Shown here: positions 52,507 through 61,813 of the stretch, piece after piece
Numbering within the stretch: the stretch's first letter is position 1
Layout: each line of letters begins with the position of its first letter
Assembly (NCBI GenBank): GCA_963674955.2
Contig: CAXXKR010000004.1
Coordinates: forward strand, 496,001-560,000
Reading direction: 5' to 3'
Length of the DNA stretch: 64,000 nt
Source: G963674955 sp963674955
Lineage (GTDB): Bacteria; Desulfobacterota; Desulfovibrionia; Desulfovibrionales; Desulfovibrionaceae
Made by a program: the position numbers and the translations under genes
The notes under the pieces: model-generated
Databases searched by the model: none
What the model saw: the letters and a program-made list of their open reading frames with translations, nothing else
What the model was told of the DNA's origin: nothing

Positions 52507-53931
52507 ATGGGCTTGGAATTAAGACAACAGCTTAAATTGGCACAGCAACTTGTGATGACACCGCAGTTGCAGCAAGCCATCAAGTTGCTTCAACTTTCCC
52601 GTTTGGAACTCGTCGAAACCGTTCAAAACGAACTTCTGGAAAATCCTTTGCTCGAAGAGCTGGATCCGGAAAAGACGGCTGACTCCGAAGCCTCCAAAAA
52701 TGATGACGTTCTTGTGGGCGAAGCGGCTGCCAACGAGGAATTGCTTCGCAATGCGGACTGGGAGAACTACCTTGGCGAATTCTCCAGCACGTCCAAGCAA
52801 TCACAGTCGCGTGAATTCGAAATCCCGGAAGAGGGACTCTCATTTGAAGCCCGCCTTGCCTCGAAACCTTCCCTGCAAGGCCACCTCAACTGGCAGATGC
52901 GGCTTTCCAATTTTACCGATGACGAAATCGCCATAGGCGAAATGATCATCTGGAACCTTAATCAATCAGGATATTTGCAGTCTTCTTGTGAGGAGTTGGC
53001 CGCAACGTGCAACGTGGCGGAAGCGGATGTCGAAAAGGTCATCAAGAAAGTACAACTTCTCGACCCCATAGGCATCGCTTCAAGAACTCCACAAGAATGC
53101 CTGTTGGTTCAGCTTGTGTTCTACGGCTACGACGATCCCATTCTAGAAGCCATTGTGAGCGATCATCTGGAAGATCTCGAAAAACACCGTTACAAGCCCT
53201 TGGCCCGCAAATTCAAGATCAGCATGGACCAACTCAAGGCTTATCTGGACACCATCCAGACCCTGGACCCGATGCCGGGCAGCAACTTTTCAGGTTCCGA
53301 CCCTCACTTTGTGAGCCCGGACGTGTTCGTGTACGAATTCGACAACGATTTCGTGATCATCCTCAATGAAGACGGCATGCCGAGGCTGCAGCTGAATTCG
53401 CTCTACACAAATAATATCAAGCCCAAAAACGAGAAGGAAAAGGAATATTTCCAGGAAAAGATGCGTTCCGCCAACTGGTTGATGAAAAGTCTGTACCAGA
53501 GGCAGCGTACATTATATAAAGTAGTTGAAAGCATAATCAGGTTTCAGCGGGAATTTTTCGAAAAGGGTGTTTCCAAACTCAAACCCTTGATACTGAAAGA
53601 GGTGGCGGAGGATATCGAGATGCACGAATCCACTGTAAGCCGGATTACCTCCAACAAATACGTTTCCACTCCCCACGGAGTGTATGAGTTGAAATTTTTC
53701 TTCAACAGTGCGCTGGAACTGGATGACGGCAGCCAGGTGGGTTCTGAAAGCGTAAAGGCCCTGATAAAACAGCTTATCGACAACGAAGACCCCAAAAAGC
53801 CTCTTAGCGACGAAAGCATAGGCGAGCTTTTAAAAGACAAACTGGAGGTCAAAATTGCACGACGCACAGTCGCCAAATACCGTTCGGCAATGAACATCTT
53901 GTCGTCGTCAAAAAGAAGGGAGATTTTTTAG
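52507..53931 (+). CDS. rpoN: RNA polymerase sigma-54 factor
   Basis: Sigma factor for -24/-12 promoters. 474 aa: region I is Gln/Leu-rich (MTPQLQQAIKLLQLSRLEL), the central core-binding domain follows, and the C-terminus has the HTH (DIEMHESTVSRI) and RpoN box (ARRTVAKYRSAMNI). Heads the classical rpoN-hpf-ptsN-rapZ cluster. A strong candidate target promoter in this window is that of cytochrome c3. Confidence 0.96.
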   Translation: MGLELRQQLKLAQQLVMTPQLQQAIKLLQLSRLELVETVQNELLENPLLEELDPEKTADSEASKNDDVLVGEAAANEELLRNADWENYLGEFSSTSKQSQSREFEIPEEGLSFEARLASKPSLQGHLNWQMRLSNFTDDEIAIGEMIIWNLNQSGYLQSSCEELAATCNVAEADVEKVIKKVQLLDPIGIASRTPQECLLVQLVFYGYDDPILEAIVSDHLEDLEKHRYKPLARKFKISMDQLKAYLDTIQTLDPMPGSNFSGSDPHFVSPDVFVYEFDNDFVIILNEDGMPRLQLNSLYTNNIKPKNEKEKEYFQEKMRSANWLMKSLYQRQRTLYKVVESIIRFQREFFEKGVSKLKPLILKEVAEDIEMHESTVSRITSNKYVSTPHGVYELKFFFNSALELDDGSQVGSESVKALIKQLIDNEDPKKPLSDESIGELLKDKLEVKIARRTVAKYRSAMNILSSSKRREIF

Positions 53932-53981
53932 GCGGATTTGAATCGTGTTTGCCAACCTTTAAGACAACAGGAGTTTGGTCT

Positions 53982-54524
53982 ATGAACATCAGCTTGACGT
54001 TTAAGAACTTTGATCCCTCTCCTCACCTGAAAGAATACGCAAACTCACGGTTTGAGAAGCTCTCCAAATATATCAACGAATCGGAGGAGCCTGAATTGCA
54101 GGTCAACCTTGAAGTGGACAAATTTCGACATCAGGCTGAAGTTGTCTTGATTGCCGACAATATACATCTTTCCGCATTTGAACGTTCGGAGGACATGTAC
54201 TCCACCATCGACATGGTTCTGGACAAGATGGAAGCGCAGCTTAGAAAGATGCGCGAAAAAATGAAGAACAGACGCAAGGGCAACCGTATACGCCCCATGC
54301 TCATGGAAGTCTTTTCATACGAAGAGGGCACCGGCGAAAGCGCTCCGAGCATTGTCGAGTCGAACATGTTCGAACCAAAACCCATGTCCGTTGACGAAGC
54401 GGCCATGCAACTGGAATCGGTCAGCCACGAATTCATCGTTTTCAGAAACGCTGAGACTGATGGACTGAATGTCATATATAAGCGTAAAAACGGAGACTTT
54501 GCTGTAATCGCACCTGGATTCTAA
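53982..54524 (+). CDS. hpf: Ribosome hibernation-promoting factor, long form
   Basis: Dimerises and protects 70S ribosomes in stationary phase. 180 aa: N-terminal S30AE/HPF domain (INISLTFKNF-like start through LDKMEAQLRKMREKMK) and a C-terminal dimerisation domain (KPMSVDEAAMQLESVSHEFIVFRNAE split). ATG 53982 is selected as it gives the normal start and has an AGGAG site upstream; the frame to 53949 is not needed. Confidence 0.92.
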   Translation: MNISLTFKNFDPSPHLKEYANSRFEKLSKYINESEEPELQVNLEVDKFRHQAEVVLIADNIHLSAFERSEDMYSTIDMVLDKMEAQLRKMREKMKNRRKGNRIRPMLMEVFSYEEGTGESAPSIVESNMFEPKPMSVDEAAMQLESVSHEFIVFRNAETDGLNVIYKRKNGDFAVIAPGF

Positions 54525-54526
54525 TT

Positions 54527-54976
54527 ATGAAACTTGGCGAATATCTGGATAAGGAATTCATTCTCCCGGCACTGGCCTCGAAAAACAAAAAAGAGGTTCT
54601 GGAAGAATTACTTGCACCGATCAAAAACAAATATCCCGTTCTTGATCCCGAACATGTCCTGGATGTGCTTTTGGAACGGGAAACACTTGGAACTACCGGA
54701 ATAGGGGATGGCATCGCCATCCCCCACGGTAAGATAGAGTCCCTGGAAGAGGTCATACTTTGCGTGGGCCGATGTACACAAGGCGTGGATTTCGAAGCCC
54801 TTGACTCTAAACCATGCAAGATATTCTTCCTGGTGCTTGCCCCCGAGCAGGTGGCTGGTCTGCACCTTAGGATTCTCGCTCATATTTCGAGACTGCTCAA
54901 GGATGACCATTTCCGGGACAGCTTTCTTGAGGCTGATGACCTTGACGGCCTGTGGGATCTCTTGAAACATGCTTAA
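54527..54976 (+). CDS. ptsN: Nitrogen-regulatory PTS EIIA protein
   Basis: EIIA(Ntr)-like phosphoprotein of 149 aa with the phospho-acceptor H67 in GIAIPHGKIES. It regulates rather than transports, probably linked to the neighbouring rpoN and rapZ. ATG 54527 lies 2 bp after hpf. HPr and enzyme I genes are not in the window. Confidence 0.93.
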   Translation: MKLGEYLDKEFILPALASKNKKEVLEELLAPIKNKYPVLDPEHVLDVLLERETLGTTGIGDGIAIPHGKIESLEEVILCVGRCTQGVDFEALDSKPCKIFFLVLAPEQVAGLHLRILAHISRLLKDDHFRDSFLEADDLDGLWDLLKHA

Positions 54977-54997
54977 GTCTCTAACCTGACGGAATCG

Positions 54998-55882
54998 ATG
55001 GTGACTCCCAAAACATCTTTCCCTGTCGTTGTTGTCACCGGCCTGTCCGGTTCCGGTAAAAGCACGGCCCTTCGCGTATTCGAGGATATCGGCTTTTTTT
55101 GCGTGGATGGCCTTCCGGCGAGCATGGTCCCGAAACTGGCCATGTTTTTTCAAAGCAAGGACTCTTCCCATCGAGGACTTGTGTTGGGAATGGACCTCAG
55201 ACAACACGATTTCGTCGATGAATGGAATGAAGCTGTAAAAGAGCTAAACGAACAGGGCATGCGGCCCCGTATCGTCTATCTGGAAGCCAGGCTGGACACC
55301 CTGTTCAGACGTTACGCCGCCACCCGCAGGCCTCATCCCCTCGAAAGCGCCAACCTCGGCCTTGAACAGGCACTTGAAGAAGAGAGGAAACTTCTGTCGT
55401 CCATCCGCAACGACGCGGAATTGATCATCGACACGACTGAATATTCCATCCACGATCTGAGAAGAACCATCCAGGACAAATGGGTTCGACTGGACAAGGA
55501 ACCTTCGGGCTTGCGGATTCACGTCATTTCCTTTGGCTTCAAATATGGCGTGCCCATTGATGCCGACCTTATCTTTGACCTGAGGTTTCTTCCCAATCCC
55601 TATTTCGAGCCGTCACTGCGTCCCATGTCCGGCAAAGACGCCCCTGTGGCCGAATATGTCTTTGCCAATGATCCGGGCGACACCTTCAAAGTAAAATTCA
55701 TAGAGTTTCTCTTGTATCTATTGCCGTTATACGCCGCTGAAGGGCGATACCGAGTCACTCTGGGCCTTGGATGCACCGGCGGACGGCATCGATCGGTGGC
55801 TGTTTCCGAATTCGTTTCAAAGGCCTTGCAAAAAGAACACTATTCGGTAACTCTTGAACACCGTCATTTTGAGTTGGGTTGA
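54998..55882 (+). CDS. rapZ: RNase adapter protein RapZ
   Basis: P-loop protein of 294 aa (YvcJ/RapZ family). Walker A is GLSGSGKS (15-22); the Walker B-like segment is YLEAR; the C-terminal domain contains the conserved GCTGGRHRSVAVSE motif. In enterobacteria RapZ directs GlmZ sRNA decay and senses glucosamine-6-P; whether that holds here is unknown. The next gene's start region overlaps its end closely (EIIA ATG 55887). Confidence 0.92.
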   Translation: MVTPKTSFPVVVVTGLSGSGKSTALRVFEDIGFFCVDGLPASMVPKLAMFFQSKDSSHRGLVLGMDLRQHDFVDEWNEAVKELNEQGMRPRIVYLEARLDTLFRRYAATRRPHPLESANLGLEQALEEERKLLSSIRNDAELIIDTTEYSIHDLRRTIQDKWVRLDKEPSGLRIHVISFGFKYGVPIDADLIFDLRFLPNPYFEPSLRPMSGKDAPVAEYVFANDPGDTFKVKFIEFLLYLLPLYAAEGRYRVTLGLGCTGGRHRSVAVSEFVSKALQKEHYSVTLEHRHFELG

Positions 55883-55886
55883 AGGC

Positions 55887-56330
55887 ATGACTGAAAACAG
55901 CACAGAGAAAATGAAAAAAAGCGCAGGACTGTTACTGGTCACTCATGGAAATTTTGGTCACGACCTGATTGAAGCGGCTCAGCTCATTCTTGGCCAACAG
56001 GATAGGGTGCAAAGCATAGGGATAGGACCGGAAGTCGGCGTGGACGAAGCCGTGGAAGCCATCAGAAAGGCTGTGGACCAGTGCGACAACGGAAAAGGCG
56101 TCGTGGTACTGACCGATCTTTTTGGCGGAACGCCCACGACCCTCAGCCTTTCCCTGTTGAAATCACGAAACCTCGAGGTCATTGCCGGGGTCAATCTGCC
56201 AATGGTCATAAAGGTTATGCAAAATCGCAACATGCCCATCACCCATCTGGCCATTGAGGCCAAAAGGGCGGGCCAGCAAGGCATAGTCGTGGCCAGTGAA
56301 GTGCTGAAAAGCAAACGGAAGGAGGGATAG
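55887..56330 (+). CDS. PTS mannose-family EIIA component
   Basis: 147-aa EIIA of the mannose/sorbose PTS family, phosphorylated on H20 (VTHGNFGHDLIEA), with the conserved VVVLTDLFGGTPTTLSLSLL segment. ATG 55887 follows a weak AAGG site; the longer frame overlaps rapZ. Starts a IIA-IIB-IIC run; no IID gene follows. Confidence 0.9.
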   Translation: MTENSTEKMKKSAGLLLVTHGNFGHDLIEAAQLILGQQDRVQSIGIGPEVGVDEAVEAIRKAVDQCDNGKGVVVLTDLFGGTPTTLSLSLLKSRNLEVIAGVNLPMVIKVMQNRNMPITHLAIEAKRAGQQGIVVASEVLKSKRKEG

Positions 56331-56333
56331 GCC

Positions 56334-56795
56334 GTGTTCTGGGTCAGGATCGACAACCGCTTGATTCATGGTCAAGTTATCGAAACCTGGCTGCCCCATA
56401 CCGGGGCCGACAATATAATAGTGGTCAACAATGAATTGGCCGAAGACCTTTTGCAGCAGGAAATAATGTCGCTGGCCATCCCAAGTTCAATAACAAGCAG
56501 CTTCGTGGCCGTCGCAAAGCTTTCCTCCTTCATCAAGGACCAAGGCGCGAAGCTGACAAACTCTTCCCTGATCCTGTTCGCGACTTGCAATGATGCGAAG
56601 AAGGCATTTGACACGGGTTTTGAATTCAAGCTTCTGAACGTTGGAAACATTCACTATGGTCCCGGCAAGAATCAGATTTCACCGAATATAGCATTGAGCA
56701 GAGAGGAAGAATCCTGTTTGCGCTATTTTTCCAGCAAGGGAGTGGAACTGGATTTCAGATGCGTTCCCAACGACACATTGCAGGTGAGGCTCTAG
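56334..56795 (+). CDS. PTS mannose/sorbose-family EIIB component
   Basis: 153 aa starting at GTG 56334, 3 bp after the IIA gene. The phospho-acceptor is H12 in RIDNRLIHGQVIETW. Remaining sequence (VVVNNELAEDLLQQEIMSLA, GNIHYGPG) fits the sorbose IIB domain. Transfers phosphate from IIA to substrate or, in this truncated system, perhaps serves regulation. Confidence 0.9.
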   Translation: MFWVRIDNRLIHGQVIETWLPHTGADNIIVVNNELAEDLLQQEIMSLAIPSSITSSFVAVAKLSSFIKDQGAKLTNSSLILFATCNDAKKAFDTGFEFKLLNVGNIHYGPGKNQISPNIALSREEESCLRYFSSKGVELDFRCVPNDTLQVRL

Positions 56796-56796
56796 A

Positions 56797-57518
56797 ATGT
56801 TTGTTGACCTGAATTTGGCCATGCTTTCCTGGCTGGGATTGATCGCTTTTTTTTTGCCCTTTTTTCTCTTTTCCGCTACTCGCTGAGCGCCGGACTCCTT
56901 GAACGGCCACTGATCATAGGACTCTTCTGGGGCGCCTTTACCGGCGAGTATCAATCAAGCCTGTATATCGCCATATTTTTTGAGCTTTTCTGGCTGGACG
57001 TGATTCCGGCCGGGACTTTCGTGCCCCCGCATTTGGCCGCTTCGACCCTTGCCGCCCTTGTCACCGCCACCAAGTTCGGGCTTTTCGATCCTCCGGAAGT
57101 GCTTCTGCCCATCATCATTTCCATGCCTCTGGCCTGGGTGGGCACCAAACTCGAGTCGTTATTGAGAATTTGGCAAAACAAGAGCTACAACAACATACTC
57201 ACATGGGCGAGAAATCCCGAAGACCTGACCGTGCCCTCCGCCATGATGGTCAGGTCGCTGCTTGTCAACCTTGTCCTTTCCATGCTGTTCTTTCTCTGTT
57301 CGATCATCGTTATTTTTATTCTCACGAATTTTATAAGAGACCCCGCCGTGACCTTCCTGGGCTCAATGCACCTGGAATGGTTTCATCTCTGGATAGCGGG
57401 AACCCTTGGCGGTCTAATGGCGCTGCGGCTCAGGAGGGTATATTTGTTCCTGGCGTTTTCAGTGTTTTTTGTAGCTCTGGCCGGGGTATTATCACTAATC
57501 AAACTTGGCAGCGGATAA
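56797..57518 (+). CDS. PTS mannose/sorbose-family EIIC component, frameshifted at a T9 run
   Basis: Membrane component. The first frame from ATG 56797 stops at TGA 56884-56886; the rest (RYSLSAGLLERPLIIGLFWG onward, six or more hydrophobic segments) is in another frame. One added T in the T9 run at 56847-56855 gives one 240-aa protein with the natural junction LIAFFFALFSLFRYSLS. Homopolymer position suggests slippage, phase variation or sequencing error. Internal ATG 57000 would give only a C-terminal piece. Confidence 0.8.
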
Positions 57519-57597
57519 AGATTGTGATAATCCGAACTATCTAAATTTTGGGGCAATACAGCATCCATAACATATTGAATGAAATAGGAGGACACTA

Positions 57598-58515
57598 ATG
57601 TCAATCATCGTATGTGGTCACAAAAACCCTGATACCGATACCGTAACCGCCGCCATCGCGGTTGCCGATCTCTTCACCAAGCGCGGCATGGCTGCCAAGC
57701 CTGTCACCAACGGTGAAATCGCTCCCGAGAGCAAATTCGTCCTGGACAAATTCGGCGTAAAGGCTCCTGAACTCTGTTCCGACGCCACTGATCAGAAGAT
57801 CATCCTTGTCGACCACTCCGACCTTTCCCAGAGCCTGGACAACCTGGCCAAGGGTGAAATCCTCGGCGTTGTCGACCACCACAAGCTGGGCGACGTCACC
57901 ACACCCAATCCCCTTGAAATGTGGGTCTGGCCCGTCGGCTGCACCGGCACAATCATCAAGGCCATGTATGACTTCTACGGCATCGAGGTGCCCAAAAACA
58001 TCGCAGGCACCCTGCTTTGCGCCATTTTGAGCGACACCGTCATGTTCAAGTCCGTGACCTGCACGGACCAGGATAAAGTTGCTGTCGACGCACTGGCCAA
58101 GATCGCCGGAGTGTCCGATGTCATGGCCCTGGGCATGGAAATGTTCAAGGTCAAATCCGCTGTGGACGGCGCCAGCGCCAGTGAGCTGGTCTTCCGCGAC
58201 TACAAGGACTTCGACATGTCCGGAAAGAAAGTCGGCATCGGCCAGCTCGAAGTCGTCGACCTGTCCATGCTGGACGCCCACAAGGACGCCCTGCAGGCCG
58301 AGATCGAAAAGGTCAAGTCCGAAGGCCGCCACAGCGTCTTCCTCCTGCTGACCGACATCATGAAGGAAGGCTCTGAAATGCTTATCGCTTCCGATGATCC
58401 CAGCTACGTGGAAAAGGCATTCGGCAAGGCTCCCACGGGCAAATCCGTTTATCTTGAAGGCGTTATGAGCCGCAAGAAGCAGGTTGTACCCAACTTCGAA
58501 AAGGCTTTTGCCTAA
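57598..58515 (+). CDS. ppaC: Manganese-dependent inorganic pyrophosphatase
   Basis: Family II (DHH) pyrophosphatase, 305 aa. Motifs GHKNPDTDT (7-15), the DHS/DHH pair (VDHSDLSQ, VVDHHKLGD) and a C-terminal DHHA2 domain ending SRKKQVVPNFEKAF. No CBS domains, so not nucleotide-regulated. In sulfate reducers it pulls sulfate activation by removing PPi made by ATP sulfurylase. AGGAGG precedes the ATG; codon use looks highly expressed. Confidence 0.96.
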   Translation: MSIIVCGHKNPDTDTVTAAIAVADLFTKRGMAAKPVTNGEIAPESKFVLDKFGVKAPELCSDATDQKIILVDHSDLSQSLDNLAKGEILGVVDHHKLGDVTTPNPLEMWVWPVGCTGTIIKAMYDFYGIEVPKNIAGTLLCAILSDTVMFKSVTCTDQDKVAVDALAKIAGVSDVMALGMEMFKVKSAVDGASASELVFRDYKDFDMSGKKVGIGQLEVVDLSMLDAHKDALQAEIEKVKSEGRHSVFLLLTDIMKEGSEMLIASDDPSYVEKAFGKAPTGKSVYLEGVMSRKKQVVPNFEKAFA

Positions 58516-58534
58516 GCCGACCATGCTATTGACG

Positions 58535-58560
58535 GGCGGGGCTACGGCCCCGCCTTTTTA
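58535..58560 (+). terminator. Terminator of ppaC
   Basis: GGCGGGGC-TACG-GCCCCGCC (58535-58554) followed by TTTTTA. Confidence 0.93.
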
Positions 58561-58589
58561 ATTTTTATAACCCAGCAAATCAACACACA

Positions 58590-59597
58590 GTGACAGCCCG
58601 CGAAGCGCATCCAGGAATCCTTGTTGTCGAGGATTCCAAGTTCCAGCGACACACCTTGACCAGACAGCTTCAGGAATGGGGCTATGATGTCATGGAGGCC
58701 TCTGACGGAGTCAGCGGCCTAAATCTGTTTGAGCAACACTCGCCGAATCTCGTCATCACCGACCTGAACATGCCCAACATGGACGGCTTCCAACTGGTAA
58801 GAGCCATCCGCGACAATGAAGTCCACTACACCTATATCCTGGTCATAAGCGGCCTCAAGGACAAGGAAAGCATCGTGGCCGCCATCGCGGCAGGCGCCGA
58901 CGACTACATCGTCAAGCCGTTCTATTCGGGAGAATTGGAAGTGCGCCTCAATTCAGCGGAAAGAATCCTCAGGCTTCAAAGCCAGGACATGCTCATATTC
59001 GCCATGGCTCAACTGGCAGACTACCGCAGCCGGGAAACGGGCAATCATCTAAAGCGGGTTCAACACTTCAGCAGAATATTGGCCGAAGACTTGGGCAAGA
59101 ACGACTATTCGGAGCTCAACAAGGCGCGGGCCACCGTAATAGAATCCCTTTCCTGCCTGCACGACATCGGCAAGGTGGCTATTCCGGACAGCATATTGAA
59201 CAAGCCGGGAAAACTTACAAAACTTGAATTTTCCATCATGAAGGAGCATTCGCATATCGGCGGCAGGCTCATAGAGGACGTTTATCACAAAACCGGTTCC
59301 GAGCACCTCGGCGTCGCCAAGGACATAGTCATGCATCACCATGAAAAATGGGACGGCACCGGTTACCCGGACGGCATCAAAGGCCTGGACATACCCCTGG
59401 CGGCAAGAATTGTGGCCCTCGCCGACGTGTTCGACGCTTTGGCTACGGAGCGATGCTACAAACCGGCTTTCAGCAAAGAGCAATGCCGCTCAATCATTCT
59501 CAAGGAAGAGGGAAGGCATTTCGATCCTTCAATCGTGGCCGCCCACTTCAGAAACGAAAAGAAATTTTACGAGATACTGGTCAATCTCAAAGACTGA
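58590..59597 (+). CDS. Response regulator with HD-GYP phosphodiesterase output
   Basis: 335 aa starting at GTG 58590. Receiver domain with phospho-acceptor D58 (LVITDLNMPNMDG) and K108-like signature (YIVKPF), then an HD-GYP domain: HDIGKVAIPD, HHHEKWDGTGYPDG. Family members hydrolyse cyclic di-GMP when phosphorylated. All key residues are present. No cognate kinase adjacent. No strong ribosome site is visible before the GTG. Confidence 0.92.
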   Translation: MTAREAHPGILVVEDSKFQRHTLTRQLQEWGYDVMEASDGVSGLNLFEQHSPNLVITDLNMPNMDGFQLVRAIRDNEVHYTYILVISGLKDKESIVAAIAAGADDYIVKPFYSGELEVRLNSAERILRLQSQDMLIFAMAQLADYRSRETGNHLKRVQHFSRILAEDLGKNDYSELNKARATVIESLSCLHDIGKVAIPDSILNKPGKLTKLEFSIMKEHSHIGGRLIEDVYHKTGSEHLGVAKDIVMHHHEKWDGTGYPDGIKGLDIPLAARIVALADVFDALATERCYKPAFSKEQCRSIILKEEGRHFDPSIVAAHFRNEKKFYEILVNLKD

Positions 59598-59616
59598 AAC
59601 ACTTTGATATTAAATG

Positions 59617-59655
59617 AAAAAGCCCCTGGCAACGCGAATTGCCAGGGGCTTTTTT
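59617..59655. terminator. Bidirectional terminator between the HD-GYP gene and dapA
   Basis: A 16-bp perfect inverted repeat (59617-59632 with 59639-59654) begins with A5 and ends with T6, so it can stop transcription from both converging genes. Confidence 0.95.
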
Positions 59656-59664
59656 CAGCTTAAC

Positions 59665-60546
59665 TTAAATCAGTCCGGCCTTCCTGAGCACATCCTCAAG
59701 TGGCTTGACGTTCTTGGATTCCAGAGGACAGATGGGGAGCCTGAATTCAGCTCTTTCAAATATGCCCATCATGGCCAAGGAACTCTTGACCGGTATGGGA
59801 TTTGTCTCCATGAACATGGCCCTATTGATGGGAGCGAGCTTGAGGCTCAAATCCAAGGCTTTGTCCATATCCCCGGCGGCATATGCGGCGCAAAGTCCGC
59901 TCATTTCCGCAGGCATGACGTTTGACGAGACTGAAATTACGCCTCTTCCGCCCACGGACAGCAGAGGCAGGACCGTAAAATCGTCACCGGAAAGGACTTT
60001 GAAATCCTTGCCGCAGTATTCAACGACTTCCGCCACCTGCTTCAAATTTCCGGTGGCCTCCTTGACGCCAACGACCTCCGGGACTTCGGCGGCGATTCTG
60101 GCCAGAGTCTCAGGCAGAAGGTTCAGGCCCGTCCTGCCGGGAACATTGTAGACGATCATGGGCAACGAGACCTCGGCTGCAATGGCCTTGTAGTGCGCCA
60201 CAAGCCCGTCGGGAGAGGGTTTGTTGTAGTAGGGCGTTATGAGCAGGCCCGCATCCGCACCGGCGTCCTTGGCCATGCGTGTCAACTCGACGGCCTCCCG
60301 GGTGTTGTTGGAACCGCAACCGGCGATTACAGGCACCCGGCCCTTGGCCTGGTCAACACACATCTTGATGACCCGCCCCTGTTCGGCGTGATCCATTGTG
60401 GCGGCCTCGCCCGTGGTTCCGCATGGTACCAGGCCATTAATGCCTTGATCAATCTGCCAATCGATGAAGTCTCGATAGCAGGCCTCATCTACGGCGCCAT
60501 CCCTGAAAGGGGTGACAAGTGCGGTAAAAGCGCCGCGAAATTCCAT
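59665..60546 (-). CDS. dapA: 4-hydroxy-tetrahydrodipicolinate synthase
   Basis: First committed step of lysine/diaminopimelate synthesis. 293 aa with PCGTTGE (about 38-44), YNVPGRTG, and the Schiff-base lysine in VGVKEATGN. ATG 60546 with AAGGAG 8 nt upstream is chosen over GTG 60555. Third gene of the HU-selenoprotein-dapA run; 28 bp after the selenoprotein stop. Confidence 0.95.
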   Translation of the reverse strand: MEFRGAFTALVTPFRDGAVDEACYRDFIDWQIDQGINGLVPCGTTGEAATMDHAEQGRVIKMCVDQAKGRVPVIAGCGSNNTREAVELTRMAKDAGADAGLLITPYYNKPSPDGLVAHYKAIAAEVSLPMIVYNVPGRTGLNLLPETLARIAAEVPEVVGVKEATGNLKQVAEVVEYCGKDFKVLSGDDFTVLPLLSVGGRGVISVSSNVMPAEMSGLCAAYAAGDMDKALDLSLKLAPINRAMFMETNPIPVKSSLAMMGIFERAEFRLPICPLESKNVKPLEDVLRKAGLI

Positions 60547-60574
60547 TTTATACACTCCTTATGCCTGACAGAAT

Positions 60575-61453
60575 TTATTTGGAATCAATGGTGCCGAAAA
60601 TAGACCTTACTTCCTGATTTTCCGCAATCTTTTCGGTCAATCCTTTCACCATTGCGTGCATGTTCTCGCCTTCCGTCCAGATAAAATTGTTGGCTGCCTT
60701 TGGAAACTTTAAAACTTCCAACATGTTCACGGCTTTGCCAAGTGAGTAGGGCCTGATCCATGCGGTTTTTCCCTGGGCTTCAATTTTACCGGTAAGTCCC
60801 ATGCCCGGCCCGCTGCCAAGGAGAATGTCAGGGTGCTCAGTGTCCATCTTGAGATATCCATGTTCAGCCTTGAATCCCCAAACGCTCATGCCGATAACCA
60901 AATCCGCTTCCGTCCTCATTTTTTCAATGATGCGGCCTATGGCCTGAACGCTTTTTCCCGATGGTTGTTGTTCGTTCTTAGCCAAAATCGGAAAGTAGAC
61001 TATGGCAACCGAATATCCGCCTTTGGTCTTGACGATTTCATAATTGACCTTGTCTACAGCTTGCCACCCGACCGGGAAGGGCAGCCCGGCTTCAGTCAAC
61101 GCACTGGATTCTTCAGGCGCCAGCAATCCGATATCATAGTCTAGCATTTCCATGACGCGAACCATGGCTTTGAGTTTGTCGCTGGATACCGTTTCACTGC
61201 CGCGAAGGAGTTCATACCCTCCGCCAACGAGCAACAGGTCTGATTTCCCGGCAAGGTCTGCACGTAAACTTTCAATAAAGGTGGCCCGCCGGGCCAACCC
61301 GCCGATCGTTTTACCGCCTCAAGAGGGACAGGGTCTTAACGTGCCGTAATTATTTCCAGTATAGGCAACAACCAATAATGGTTCAGCATGGGACAGCGCG
61401 CCGATCGCCAAAAAGGCGATCACCGCAAAGCACCGAAAAAAACTTATCTGCAT
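60575..61453 (-). CDS. UshA-like secreted protein, predicted selenoprotein (in-frame UGA at codon 45)
   Basis: Read from ATG 61453 the frame has a signal peptide (core about 9-21, cleavage after SHA at 23), then ends LRPCPS, a UGA at 61321-61319, and continues GGKTIGGLARRATFIESLRAD in the same frame for 247 codons. The UGA is in a CxxU position (C42, U45), where metallophosphatase-like UshA relatives have CxxC. Homologous so-called UshA-like (seleno)proteins are known to me from related anaerobes. A hairpin 22 nt downstream fits a bacterial SECIS. Without readthrough only a TTG-started fragment lacking the signal peptide (60575-61297) would be made. The ATG overlaps the HU stop (TAATG), indicating coupling. 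Biochemical activity unknown. Confidence 0.75.
61282..61296 (-). promoter_or_regulatory. SECIS-like hairpin after the UGA codon
   Basis: On the minus strand TGGCCC-GGC-GGGCCA: 6-bp stem, 3-nt loop beginning with G. The loop lies 29-31 nt past the UGA, within the range for bacterial SECIS elements, which need a short stem and a loop G. Confidence 0.55.
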
Positions 61454-61728
61454 TAACTGTTGATATACTCTTTAAGCTCTTTACCCGGTCTGAAAAAAGG
61501 CAATTTCTTGGGTTTGACTTTGACCACTTCGCCACTTTTGGGGTTGCGACCGGTATAGCCTTCGTAGTTTTTGATCTTGAAGCTGCCGAATCCACGAATC
61601 TCAACCCTGTCACCACGCAGGAGAGCTTCTTTGACTGCGTCGATGAAGGAACTGACGATCTTGGTGGAGTCGTCCACGTGAAGATTTTTGTCTTCAGCCA
61701 GTGTTTTGATCAGTTCACTCTTGTTCAT
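61453..61728 (-). CDS. HU/IHF-family DNA-binding protein
   Basis: 91-aa nucleoid protein. It starts MNKSELIKTLAED and has the DNA-binding arm motif GRNPKSGEVVKVKPKKLPFFRPGKELK. The arm differs from both canonical HU and IHF, so the exact paralogue is open. A promoter lies about 90 nt upstream. Its stop overlaps the start of the predicted selenoprotein gene. Confidence 0.93.
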   Translation of the reverse strand: MNKSELIKTLAEDKNLHVDDSTKIVSSFIDAVKEALLRGDRVEIRGFGSFKIKNYEGYTGRNPKSGEVVKVKPKKLPFFRPGKELKEYINS

Positions 61729-61813
61729 TCTATCACTCCCAAATAAAAGTTTGTGAGAGCATAATCCATAAGGATTAAGCCGCCCAAAGGAGCTTAATCT
61801 AACAATGCTTGTA

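Noticed and set aside
56884..56886. UGA in the first frame of the PTS IIC gene as a recoded codon
   Set aside because: Homology continues in a different frame, so a one-base shift at the T9 run explains it and UGA readthrough does not.
57601..58524. 307-codon open frame opposite ppaC
   Set aside because: It mirrors the strongly biased codons of the pyrophosphatase gene, has no recognisable domain and no ribosome site.
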